Shown piece after piece: positions 51,913 to 60,601 of a stretch of DNA of 64,000 nucleotides. Made by a program: the position numbers and the translations under genes. Within the stretch, counting starts at the first letter, position 1; every line of letters starts with the position of its first letter. The notes below the pieces were generated by a model. It was not told the DNA's origin and did no database searches. It saw only the letters and a program-made list of their open reading frames with translations. The stretch is from Tritrichomonas musculus (taxonomy: Eukaryota > Parabasalia > Tritrichomonadida > Tritrichomonadidae), in assembly GCA_039105265.1 (NCBI GenBank), contig JAPFFF010000002.1:124001-188000 (forward strand), given 5' to 3'.

Positions 51913-54222
51913 ATGAAAATAAATAATAATATTTTTCTAGATTTTTTTTTTTTCAAAAAGTTTTCCTGTCATATTAAAAAAGCACAAATATTGAGCTTGA
52001 TGCAAACAGATGCCGAGAGGAATCTATCAGCTATTAAGAAACTTTTATTGATTCAAAGACATTTAAAATATATCAATCGTTTTGATTATTCAATTTTAGA
52101 ATTGCTAGCCAAAAATAAAAATCATTTTGATCTTATTTGGTCATTTTTAACATCAGATGTAATGCCAAGCAAAGAATCATATTCTTTTTCAAATATAAAA
52201 GAAACCGATCAAACGATTCTTGGATTAAAAACGTTGACTGATTTTGTTTTTTCACAAAGAAATTCAGCTTTTTTAATAAATTTCTTAACATTTTCGATAT
52301 TACCATCATATTTCAAATTTTTCTGGACAAAACAGTCAATATTGCATTTAGCAGATTTCTTTTTTCTAATACGAAAAGATCCAACATATACAGATGAACA
52401 ATTCGATATGCTTTCTCGTGTTGTTTTTCTTTCTCCGTATTTTCTTTCTTTTGCCGAATTAGCATTTCAGCCAATTTTCAGCTCAATCTGTGATAAATTC
52501 AAAAAAAGTGTACATAAAGAAAAAGTGACATTTTTTGATGTTAATCTTCTCTCAAATATTTCAAAATTTAAATTTTTGCTTCCCCAAGAAACATTTGTTG
52601 TTCTTAGGTTATCCAATGATATATTTCGCACATTAAAAAATTCATTAATTAAGCCTGCTTTATCGTCCAAAAAAAGTGCCAATTTATATAATTTTTTTCA
52701 TCCTTCTCAAGAACCATCTGAAAAACTTCTTTTAAAATTGCAATCAAAAATAGATCCTTTTCTTAACTATTTCATTTCTGAATTGATCGAAAACAATCCT
52801 TTTTTCACAGATCTAAATAATGAAATATTATCAATGATCCAAAATTTTGAAAATTTAGATGATTTGATTTGTAAAGTAAATGATACCAGTATTTATGATT
52901 TTCCTCCAACAGTTCCAACAATCGTTAATCATATTCCTATTGATTCAATGACATATGATCAAATTGAAAGAGAACCTCACAAGTTTGTTAAGCCAAAGCA
53001 TTTTTTCTCTCCAATTGAACTTTTTGAAAGTAATGATTTAATTTATTTTCAAGAATATTTCAATCCTCTTTTTGTTTCTTCAAATGATCTTCAATTTTTC
53101 AACTTTTTCAATCAAAAGTCATCGTCATTTCATCCAACATCTGAAACAACTTTATATTTTGATTTCAATGGAACTCTTTCTAATTTCCAGAGAATCAAAT
53201 TGAACATAAATAATGACTTAAAAACACTCCTTTTAAAATCAAACCAAATTCGTTTGTATCGAACACCAGTCACTTCACTTCACAGTTTTTTGAATGGTTT
53301 ATCTGGAAGTTATTCAAATCAAAGTTTGAATAGCATGCCAATGAATTCATTGATGACTGAAATTGACAATTCTTTTCATTTACTTGAAAACGAGCCAATA
53401 AAACATGATTTTGCTGTTGATCATATTTTTCCACTTTTAAATCACAACAACATTTTGGTAGATTATCAAACAATGTACTTTTACGATCTCTTTGATTATT
53501 TCCATCTTCTTTCGAAAAAGGTGAAACTTTCATCTCTTAAAAAATACGTTAAACATCCAAATCTATTTTTGAATGATTTTGAACAAATTAAACAAGCAAA
53601 TCAAAAAATTAATGAAAAAATCATTCTTCAGAGAATGTTGAAAGAGACACAATTCACAATGAGCATGTATTTAAAAGAAAGAGAGAATATCAGGCAAAAG
53701 TTGGATTCAATTAATCAACTGATGAAAACATTTTTTTCAGATGAAAATAATTACATTCCATACATCAGTGGTGGTCACATGAACAGATCTGTAATAGAGT
53801 TTGTTAACTCGTTTCCAAATAATTATTACAACAATCCAATTGAACTACCAAGCAGATCTCAAATTGAAATCATCTGCAAAATTGTAATTGATGCTTTTTT
53901 GGAAGATTCTTTATTGAGAAAACATCGTCTTTTATCTCTGGCGTATTTCATGATTGTTAATGAATTTGGACAAATTAATAGAAATGAAATATTGGATGCT
54001 GATACTGCAACATTAGTTTCTTCTTTGATATTATTGAAAATAAATCCTCCAAATTTTATGACCAATATTCTCTTCCTAGAAGATTCAATCCGTAACAATG
54101 CTTTGAATAACTTTTTCTCATGTGCGTTCTTTGTTATTTTCAATGCATTTGATACAACGAATCCTAATGTAATTGGTAAAGATTTGCTGTTCATTCAACA
54201 AGATAGTCCATATAAGAAATAA
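51913..54222 (+). CDS. Large protein with a possible C-terminal VPS9 (Rab5 GEF-like) domain
   Basis: The 769-residue frame ends in TAAATAA, a good trichomonad 3' end. The N-terminal 29 residues (MKINNNIFLDFFFFKKF) may be leader; MQTDAERNLSAIKKLLLIQR from 52,000 is a better-looking start. The middle is a long, mostly helical region with no recognised motif and one possible coiled coil (KQANQKINEKIILQRMLK). Near the C-terminus, ILDADTATLVSSLILLKINP followed by PNFMTNILFLEDSIRNNALN and NNFFSCAFFVIFNAF resembles the VPS9 pattern AD-LLPxLxYVLL-x-NPPN-NIxFIE-x-R-x-L with a phenylalanine-rich C-terminal helix. VPS9 proteins activate Rab5-type GTPases on endosomes. The final tail includes IGKDLLFIQQDSPYKK. 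If the call is right, the usual invariant Tyr of the last helix is replaced by Phe. The coding status is firm; the domain call is my inference. Confidence 0.8.
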   Translation: MKINNNIFLDFFFFKKFSCHIKKAQILSLMQTDAERNLSAIKKLLLIQRHLKYINRFDYSILELLAKNKNHFDLIWSFLTSDVMPSKESYSFSNIKETDQTILGLKTLTDFVFSQRNSAFLINFLTFSILPSYFKFFWTKQSILHLADFFFLIRKDPTYTDEQFDMLSRVVFLSPYFLSFAELAFQPIFSSICDKFKKSVHKEKVTFFDVNLLSNISKFKFLLPQETFVVLRLSNDIFRTLKNSLIKPALSSKKSANLYNFFHPSQEPSEKLLLKLQSKIDPFLNYFISELIENNPFFTDLNNEILSMIQNFENLDDLICKVNDTSIYDFPPTVPTIVNHIPIDSMTYDQIEREPHKFVKPKHFFSPIELFESNDLIYFQEYFNPLFVSSNDLQFFNFFNQKSSSFHPTSETTLYFDFNGTLSNFQRIKLNINNDLKTLLLKSNQIRLYRTPVTSLHSFLNGLSGSYSNQSLNSMPMNSLMTEIDNSFHLLENEPIKHDFAVDHIFPLLNHNNILVDYQTMYFYDLFDYFHLLSKKVKLSSLKKYVKHPNLFLNDFEQIKQANQKINEKIILQRMLKETQFTMSMYLKERENIRQKLDSINQLMKTFFSDENNYIPYISGGHMNRSVIEFVNSFPNNYYNNPIELPSRSQIEIICKIVIDAFLEDSLLRKHRLLSLAYFMIVNEFGQINRNEILDADTATLVSSLILLKINPPNFMTNILFLEDSIRNNALNNFFSCAFFVIFNAFDTTNPNVIGKDLLFIQQDSPYKK

Positions 54223-54270
54223 ATAATGAAAAGGCACTACTAAATCTTGGCAACATTAGTTTCTTCTTTT
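54007..54270 (+). repeat. 20-bp direct repeat at the end of the VPS9-like gene
   Basis: GCAACATTAGTTTCTTCTTT occurs at 54,007-54,026 inside the gene and again at 54,250-54,269 at the edge of the downstream LRR pseudogene. It is exact and 243 bp apart. It may mark a small duplication or a recombination junction that placed the LRR fragment here. Confidence 0.5.
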
Positions 54271-54594
54271 GCATTTTTCAACACTTCAATTTAGACAATT
54301 TTTATTCCAGGCAAGTGCTATCAAATTGAATGACATATGGAACGTTGCAGCAACAATTCATCTTTGGAAAGAAAGATCAATACTCGAAATGCTTTGTAGA
54401 TTTTGGTCTTTGTTAGTCGTAATGTTAAAGAGATTACAATTCCTAGATACGTTAAACATATTAGATCACATTCTTTTGGCCATTGTAGCTACTTTCTAGA
54501 ATTCAGAATTAAGAACAATTGGAAAAAATGCTTTTTAAAAAATTGTTAATTCCTAAGCATGTCAATGTAATTGAAGATGGAACATTTTTATATT
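54236..54594 (+). pseudogene. Decayed BspA-like LRR gene fragment
   Basis: Several plus-strand frames together carry LRR pieces matching the gene at 38,759. SFAFFNTSI corresponds to SYAFSYTNI, and IPGKC to IPPKV. ILVFVSRNVKEITIPRYVKH corresponds to ILYFASRDIKEISIPSNIK, with RSHSFGHCSYF following it like SSYAFSGCKNL. IPKHVNVIEDGTF is a last LRR strand. The pieces lie in the expected order but are interrupted by stops and frame changes, so this is a pseudogene of a host family. The frame that stays open longest here (54,269-54,499) is not the LRR frame and is probably meaningless. Confidence 0.7.
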
Positions 54595-55105
54595 AGTATA
54601 ACTTTGAATATATATTGATTGATGATTCTTTAGAGTTCTGTTGAAGCATTTTGCTTGTTTCTTGTTAAAAACAAAATTATTATGTTCTTTGCTTTTTTGG
54701 TAGAATTACTTTCCAGGTAAATAAAGCCTAAAGGATTTCTATCTTTAAAAGAGCTTCAAAGTTTGTTTGTTTTTGAAATATCTTATTTAACTGCCTGTCC
54801 CAAATATACTTTTGCTTTTTAAAGTATTTAAATATGACTTCAGAAGATAACATAAAATAAGAGGAAAAGTTAAATATAACTTCAGAAGAGTCATTTTCCA
54901 GTCAATTACTGAGAATATGTCATCATAAATGTGTCATTTTCATTAAAATTTCCTTTTCATCACTCTCAAATTTATATAATATATTTTTAAATGTTATTAT
55001 ATAATATATTTTATAAGTATATTTTAAAACATTTTATAATAATTTATATATCTGCATTTTTTTAAATAAAAAAAAATTGAGGCAAAAATTATCCTTTTAT
55101 TCATA
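54595..55105. other. AT-rich intergenic stretch
   Basis: No gene recognised. There is a near-repeat of ACTTCAGAAGA (54,837 and 54,882) and a strongly AT-rich block from 54,970 to 55,080 before the next promoter. Confidence 0.6.
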
Positions 55106-55118
55106 TCACATTTCATTA
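55106..55118 (+). promoter_or_regulatory. Inr core promoter
   Basis: TCACATTTCATTA matches the Trichomonas Inr consensus TCAYTWYTCATTA at 12 of 13 positions and lies 18 bp before the ATG at 55,136. This is the best promoter match in the window and supports both the organism group and the chosen start. Confidence 0.65.
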
Positions 55119-55135
55119 ATTTTTATTTTGTAAAA

Positions 55136-56302
55136 ATGAGCTCTGAAGCATTTGTTGATAAAATGAAAAGTATTCAAAATTCCCTTCTAGAATTTCTTGA
55201 AGATGAGTCAGATGCCGAAGACAAATATGAAAATTTCATTAATCTTATCTTGACTCAACAACTAATTAATGAAAAATACGAATTCAAAGCATTGTTACAA
55301 TTAATGAACAGCATTGTGAATAATCATCATCGTGTTCCGAATTTTATTTCTAAAATTGAACGAGTTTTAAAGCAATTTAAACAAGATCTCCAAAAATATT
55401 TTTCAATTTCAGAAATTTTCAAAATTTTCAAAGATAACAAGCGAATCCTTCTATTTCTTCTTGAAGAAAAATTGATGATAATTGATGAATCCATTTTTTC
55501 AATAATTACGAGTTCAGAATATGTCGAAAAGAACTATTGTGAATATTTTCAACCAGAAATCAAACCGTTTCTCACTCAAGAAAACATTGAAAAATACAGC
55601 AGAAAGAATGAATGTTTAAAAGATGCTAAATTTATTGAACGAATGAATACAGAAGTTGATGCAAATTTCTATGAAAAACGACGAGAAGGATTGAATGATG
55701 ATTATTTGTGTGAATTGATTCGAAATAACGAAATCATAGAATTTATCAAATTCACTGAACAAATAAATTTGTCACTCGAAATTGAAATTAAAAAATCAAT
55801 TTTTGAAACAAACCAACTTTTGACTTATGATAGTACAATCAGTCTGATTGAATATGCATCATTTTATGGCTCATGTGACATCATTAAATACCTGGAAAAG
55901 AGAGGAGTTAAACTGACATCATCGATGTGGATCTATGCGATTCACAGTTGTAATGCAGAACTGATCAGATATCTTGAAGACAATCATGTTGCACCACCAG
56001 AAAATAAATATGAAATTATTTTTGAAGAATCGATCAAATGTCATCACAACGAAATTTCGAGCTACATCATTGATAATTTAATTAAAGAAGAAGATCTACA
56101 AAATAACATTGAAAACAAATATTATGGCAATCTTTATCGATATGCAGTTGAATCTTATAATTATTGTTTTTTCCCAGCAAACATGAAATACAAAAACATG
56201 TTTTCTTATTTGTGTGAATTTAATTATTACACACTTGTGAAACTTTATCTAAAAGAATTAACCATTGATATAAATGCTAAAATTAAAATATTAATCATTT
56301 AA
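55136..56302 (+). CDS. DUF3447 protein, first coding block of a second ankyrin-repeat locus
   Basis: The 388-residue frame begins MSSEAFVDKMKSIQNSLLEF, 18 bp after a near-consensus Inr. Landmarks match the blocks at 43,808 and 44,636: NNHHRVPNFISKIERVL, FKDNKRILLFLLEEK, YFQPEIKPFL, RREGLNDDYLCELI, LIEYASFYGSCDIIKYLEK, SMWIYAIHSCNAELIRYLED and SIKCHHNEISSYI. It stops just after TIDINAKIKIL, where ankyrin units would start. Six such units follow at a 188-bp period, so this is probably a 5' exon. The spacer block found between the ankyrin units (GACATTTTAAATCGAAAACA) already appears 30 bp after the last Asn codon. Function is unknown beyond likely protein binding. Confidence 0.87.
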   Translation: MSSEAFVDKMKSIQNSLLEFLEDESDAEDKYENFINLILTQQLINEKYEFKALLQLMNSIVNNHHRVPNFISKIERVLKQFKQDLQKYFSISEIFKIFKDNKRILLFLLEEKLMIIDESIFSIITSSEYVEKNYCEYFQPEIKPFLTQENIEKYSRKNECLKDAKFIERMNTEVDANFYEKRREGLNDDYLCELIRNNEIIEFIKFTEQINLSLEIEIKKSIFETNQLLTYDSTISLIEYASFYGSCDIIKYLEKRGVKLTSSMWIYAIHSCNAELIRYLEDNHVAPPENKYEIIFEESIKCHHNEISSYIIDNLIKEEDLQNNIENKYYGNLYRYAVESYNYCFFPANMKYKNMFSYLCEFNYYTLVKLYLKELTIDINAKIKILII

Positions 56303-56325
56303 ATGACATTTTAAATCGAAAACAT

Positions 56326-57310
56326 TCATGAAATTCAAATCTAACTTTTTTTTATGATATTGAAAAAATGAATGATTCATGGAATTCAACTCGACCATTT
56401 AATAATACAGCCTTGATTCTTGCTGCAAGAGAAGATAATAAAGAAATTGTTGAACTATTAATAAGACAAGAAGGCATTGATATTAGCAAGAAAGACATTT
56501 TAATCGAAAACATTAATGAAATTCAAATCTATCTTTTTTTCATAAAATTGAAAAATTGAATGATTTATGGAATTTAACTAGAATATTTAATAATACGGCG
56601 TTGATTTGTGCTGCATCTGAAGGCCATAAAGAAATTGTTGAACTATTAATAAGACAAGAAGGTATTGATATCAATATTCGAGGTATTTTAAATCAAAAGC
56701 ATTCTTGATATTTAAATCTAACTTTTGTAATTTGTTTGAAAAACTGAATGATTTATGGAATTTAACTCAAACATTTAATTGGACGGCGTTGATTTGGGCT
56801 GCAATAAAAGATCATAAAGAAATTATTGAATTATTGATAAGACAAGAAGATATTGATATCAACATGAAAGACATTTTAAATCGAAAACATTCATGATATT
56901 CAAATCTAACTTTTCTGATAAAATTGAAAAAATGAATGATTTATGGAATTTAACTCGAACATTTAATTGGACAGTTTTGATTTGGGCAGCATATAAAGGC
57001 CATAAAGAAATTGTTGAACTATTAATAAGGCAAGAAGGCATTGATATCAACATTAAAGATATTTTAAATCGAAAACATTCATGATATTCAAATCTAACTT
57101 TTCTGAAAAAATTGAAAACATGAATGATTTATGGAATTTAACTCGAATATTTAATAATACGGCGTTGATTCTTGCTGGAATGAGAGGTCATACAGAAATT
57201 GTTGAACTATTAATAAGACAAGAAGGCATTGATATCAACATTAAAGATATTTTAAATCGAAAGTATTCATAAAAATCAAATCTATCTTTTTTAATAAAAT
57301 TGAAAATTGG
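56326..57310 (+). repeat. 188-bp tandem repeat of ankyrin segment plus spacer
   Basis: Six copies of an exon-plus-spacer unit, the last shortened. The spacers are as similar between copies as the coding parts, unlike the locus at 46,326 where spacers have diverged in both length and sequence. This array is therefore younger. Confidence 0.85.
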
Positions 57311-57420
57311 ATGATTTATGGAATTTAACTCGAACATTTAATTGGATGGCATTTATTCTTGCTGGAATAAGATGTCATAAAGAAATTGTTGAACTATTAA
57401 AAAGACAAAAAAATGATTAA
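56371..57420 (+). CDS. Six ankyrin-coding units in a 188-bp tandem array
   Basis: Units lie at 56371-56487, 56559-56675, 56747-56863, 56935-57051, 57123-57239 and 57310-57420. The first five are each 39 codons without stops, of the form NDLWNLTRTFNNTALILAA then HKEIVELLIRQEGIDIN. The sixth ends in its own stop after EIVELLKRQKND, as expected of a C-terminus. Unit starts are 188, 188, 188, 188 and 187 bp apart. As 188 is not a multiple of 3, each unit sits in a new frame and the array cannot be read through as one ORF. The 71-nt spacers contain stops and share the order ATTTTAAATCGAAAACATTC, then ATTCAAATCTAAC. Segments and spacers are amplified together. I interpret the units as exons of the gene at 55,136 with the spacer removed; silent cassettes are the alternative. 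Confidence 0.72.
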
Positions 57421-57697
57421 TCAAAATTATAGTTTAATCTTTAATACGATAGTATTTTAATAAGATATTCATGAACTCAAGGTCATATATTTTGAACTTC
57501 ATTTGCAATGAATATCTGCCAACTAAAGGTATTACTGAAATTCCATCAAATGAAACTAGTTTCAGAGCCTGATATGACTCAAGTTCCATCACCAATCAAT
57601 TCTATTTTAATAATTCAAGGAAACACAAATGAAAATGATTTAGTCAAAATAATAAATCAACAATTCAATATTATGCATAATGCAGATGAAATAAAGA
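57421..57697. other. Intergenic stretch with a weak ORF
   Basis: A 69-codon frame from an ATG at 57,508 runs to 57,717. Only its second half (from MTQVPSPINSILIIQGNTNE) has protein-like composition. Another frame reads NEYLPTKGITEIPSNETSF, which looks equally good, so the stretch is more likely a decayed coding fragment than a working gene. Confidence 0.3.
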
Positions 57698-58470
57698 ACT
57701 TTTTTGATCCATTTTAAACTTTTGATAAATTATGTTTTGATTTTCTCTAAATTTGGTTGGAAAAAAAAATATTTATTAATGTTTTTTTAATTAACTTATA
57801 AGATATCTGCTCAAGAATTTTATTCATGGGGACGAAGCTGTACATAACCATTTATTATTTTTTAAAAAAATTGAATGTTTACTGACCAAGTTGCAAAAAT
57901 GAAAAAAAAATATAACCATATTCTTTGAATTTCTCGAACAAGTTTTAATTCTTTTTTTTTTTTTTTTTTTTTTTTTTTTGTATTTGAAATAATTCAAATA
58001 TGGTAAAATAATGTTCTTGGTGTACTTAATTTTGCAAAGCTTTAAATAAAGCTTTAGCCGTGATATGATTGGGTTTTCTACTATTTTGGATAATATTTAT
58101 TTTATATCGAAAAATCATACAGCTTTTTGAATGCTTTGAGACCAAATTTTGCAAAATTTTATTCCTTTACTAAGTTGCAAATTTTTTTTGAAATTTTGAA
58201 CTTGATAGAGAAATACATTTTCATTCATTATTTATAAATAAAAACAATGAATGATTGGTTGTTAAATTAAAACGACTTTTTTGATCCATTATATCCAAAT
58301 TTTAGATAAATTATATTTTGATATTCTGTGAATTTTGCTGAAATAAAAGTTCCAACAATTATTACCTGCTATATAAAAAAGAAATATAATAATTAATTTA
58401 TATATAAAATATAAAACTTTTTTTTTTAATATCTTATTTGATTTTACCACAAGAATTTTATGGTAGCATG
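57698..58470. repeat. Two diverged copies of a 130-200 bp intergenic segment
   Basis: ACTTTTTTGATCCATT plus ATAAATTATRTTTTGAT and a later CAAGAATTTTAT occur in the same order at about 57,699-57,825 and 58,271-58,465. The copies differ by many substitutions and small indels. A pure T run of 28 bases lies between them at 57,952-57,979. The second copy is followed by a short coding-like tail (LIQQDKTYIEQMNELLENCF, near 58,495-58,577), possibly the end of a lost gene. Confidence 0.5.
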
Positions 58471-58577
58471 ATTGATGAAAAAGTGTTAAAAATTACTTAA
58501 TACAACAAGATAAAACTTATATTGAACAAATGAATGAGCTATTGGAAAATTGTTTTAAGAATTTTGGTGTTGAATAA

Positions 58578-59503
58578 GTTGATAAAAGTTTTGATCTGTT
58601 TTTATTAATACTATTATCCTACATAATTTAATTACATATTAATTTATCTAAAATCATTTCGATTTGCCTATGAATTGAGAAATTAATTATCATTAGATTT
58701 AATTATTTTTAGTGGAAAATTTGATATTAAATTGGTAAATTATATAAAAGCACAATCCAAAAACTTACTGTTTATCAGGGCCTAATTTTTGATATAGGCC
58801 TTTAAAGTATTTTAATAGCTGTTATTAAATATAATATTAATACCCAGAAATTAGAATGTCTGTCTTTGCTGAAAATGATTGAAAATTGAACATTTTTTAA
58901 TATAAAATAGCTTTTTTAAAGCCTTTTTCATAATAAAAAAAAAATAAAAAAAAAAAAAAAAAAACATTCGTATATATAATATTTTTTCAATGATTATAGC
59001 TCCATGAAATTAAAATGGAAAGCAATTATAATTATTGATGCCGTAAATTATTTCAAAGAAACATTGATTAAAAACTAAATATTTTATGTTTTTTCTTTTC
59101 AAAGAAACATTGATTAAAAACTTATGTGTGTAGAGCAAGTTTTTACGGGAAATCTTGTATACTTGCCCATATTGCCAAAATCTTGCTTTTAAGGTAATTC
59201 AAGTACGGTAAAAAAAACTTCCAAAGTCAAAATTTTGGTAATGGTAGCCAATCATGAGATTAAAAATTGAATGTTTTATCTCAAATTTTGAATAGTTTAT
59301 TTTATCTTTTAGTAACGGTTTAATGAGTCATTATAATAAAAAATTTAAGAACTTGAAGACCAACTTAAATTTAACTCAAATTTTAAATTTAATTTTATCT
59401 CAAATTTTAAATTTAATTTGTAACCGTTTTTTCAATTTCAAAAACAAAATTTTTGAGAGCTTGAAAACCAAATTAAATTTTTGTGAAACAATTTGATTTC
59501 ACT
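58578..59503. other. AT-rich intergenic stretch with homopolymers and a 26-bp direct repeat
   Basis: No gene recognised. It contains an A run of 19 (58,946-58,964). A 26-bp exact direct repeat, TTTCAAAGAAACATTGATTA followed by AAAACT, lies at 59,051-59,076 and 59,097-59,122. A tandem CTCAAATTTTAAATTTAATT near 59,375-59,420 precedes the next gene. There is no clear Inr before 59,504. Confidence 0.6.
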
Positions 59504-60601
59504 ATGATGAATGCAAAAACTAAAGCTCCAAAGGACCAAAAAAAAACTTTCTTAAAGGTCGAGAATGCTTTTAGTATTCTAAACGAACCAGATGATGAAG
59601 AAGAAATGGATTATGTAGAACCAAATTCTCATGATGATGACAATGAAGAAGATGAGAAGGAAGAGCCTAAAGAAGATGTACCGCATGGAATATATGATTT
59701 AATGGATAAAACAGTCGATATCAATGGCGTCAAATATCTATATGATAATGAATACTTATTCAGTGGCCAAGAATCATTAAATCCAGTAGTCATCGACGTA
59801 ATGAACGAAGAACCGCATGATATCTACCCACAAAGCGTAAACTTTTGTAGACAAATCGTTGCAGAACAGCAGGCAAAAAAAAGAATGTTCGTTATATTGA
59901 CCAAAAATGAGAAAGAAAACAAAATTCACTTCATTTTCCCAATCAACTCTTTACTTGACTTACAATTAAAACGAGTTAGTTGCCATTTATTATTCGAAAT
60001 GGAAAAAATCAATCAACATCTCAACCTAATCGAGACGGAATTCAAGGATGACGATTTTCCTCAGGGAAAATATTATCGTATGTCTCTTTTTAAAGAGAAA
60101 AGCGATACTTACGGAATTCATAGTATAACTAAATATACAAAAGTATCAAAAACGCATTATTACTTCAAATACAAATTCAATCTAGATATTCCTAAAGAAA
60201 AAATAAGATTCTTTGCAGGAATAAAAAGATATGATACACTCTCAAAATTAATCAATAAAAATCCTGAAACATTTCCACAAGGAAAAGAATATTGCCTGAA
60301 AGCAGTCAAGGATGCAACTCTAAATGATTCAGCAGTATTTGTAGTTGGTAATAATTCAGAAACTAATAACTATATACTTATTGATGACGAAATCGAGCAA
60401 GTATGTGATAGAGAATGGTGGCCAGTTAATTTTGCAAGAGAAAAAAGCTTGATTCATGAAAGAAAAGCAACTGAATTATATCCACAAGGATTGAATTATA
60501 TTTTGAAATTACTCCAAATGCAAAGGAAAAACGGAGGAAGAGTTCGAGTTTTATCACTTGCAACACCGGAAACTGTTTGGTTTTATATAAAAGGTAAATA
60601 A
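59504..60601 (+). CDS. Unrecognised protein with four [YF]PQ repeat modules
   Basis: The frame is open from a GTG at 59,483, but a eukaryotic start is more likely at the ATG 59,504 (MMNAKTKAPKDQKK) or 59,507, giving about 365 residues. The stop is in TAAATAAATAA. After a very acidic linker (EEEMDYVEPNSHDDDNEEDE) come four similar modules of roughly 80 residues. Each opens with an aromatic-PQ motif: IYPQSVNFCRQIV, DFPQGKYYRMSLF, TFPQGKEYCLKAV and LYPQGLNYILKLL. In most of them a hydrophobic strand follows (MFVILT, VFVVGN, RVRVLSLA) and then another (IHFIF, NYILID, VWFYI). The modules seem to be diverged repeats of one alpha/beta fold. I recognise no family. GC is higher than in neighbouring spacers, as expected of intact coding DNA. 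Function unknown. Confidence 0.75.
   Translation: MMNAKTKAPKDQKKTFLKVENAFSILNEPDDEEEMDYVEPNSHDDDNEEDEKEEPKEDVPHGIYDLMDKTVDINGVKYLYDNEYLFSGQESLNPVVIDVMNEEPHDIYPQSVNFCRQIVAEQQAKKRMFVILTKNEKENKIHFIFPINSLLDLQLKRVSCHLLFEMEKINQHLNLIETEFKDDDFPQGKYYRMSLFKEKSDTYGIHSITKYTKVSKTHYYFKYKFNLDIPKEKIRFFAGIKRYDTLSKLINKNPETFPQGKEYCLKAVKDATLNDSAVFVVGNNSETNNYILIDDEIEQVCDREWWPVNFAREKSLIHERKATELYPQGLNYILKLLQMQRKNGGRVRVLSLATPETVWFYIKGK

Noticed and set aside
54269-54499. 76-codon frame as a small gene
   Set aside because: The LRR homology is in other frames of the same DNA, so this frame is an accident in a pseudogene.
56893-57272. Chain of 63-codon ORFs overlapping by ATGA, suggesting coupled re-initiation or frameshifting
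   Set aside because: Only the units beginning at 56,893 and 57,081 start with ATG at the overlap. Elsewhere the word is TTGA or leads to an early stop, so the overlap follows from the 188-bp repeat.
59483-59503. Upstream GTG start for the [YF]PQ gene
   Set aside because: A eukaryotic nuclear gene should start at ATG; 59,504 or 59,507 is the sensible choice.
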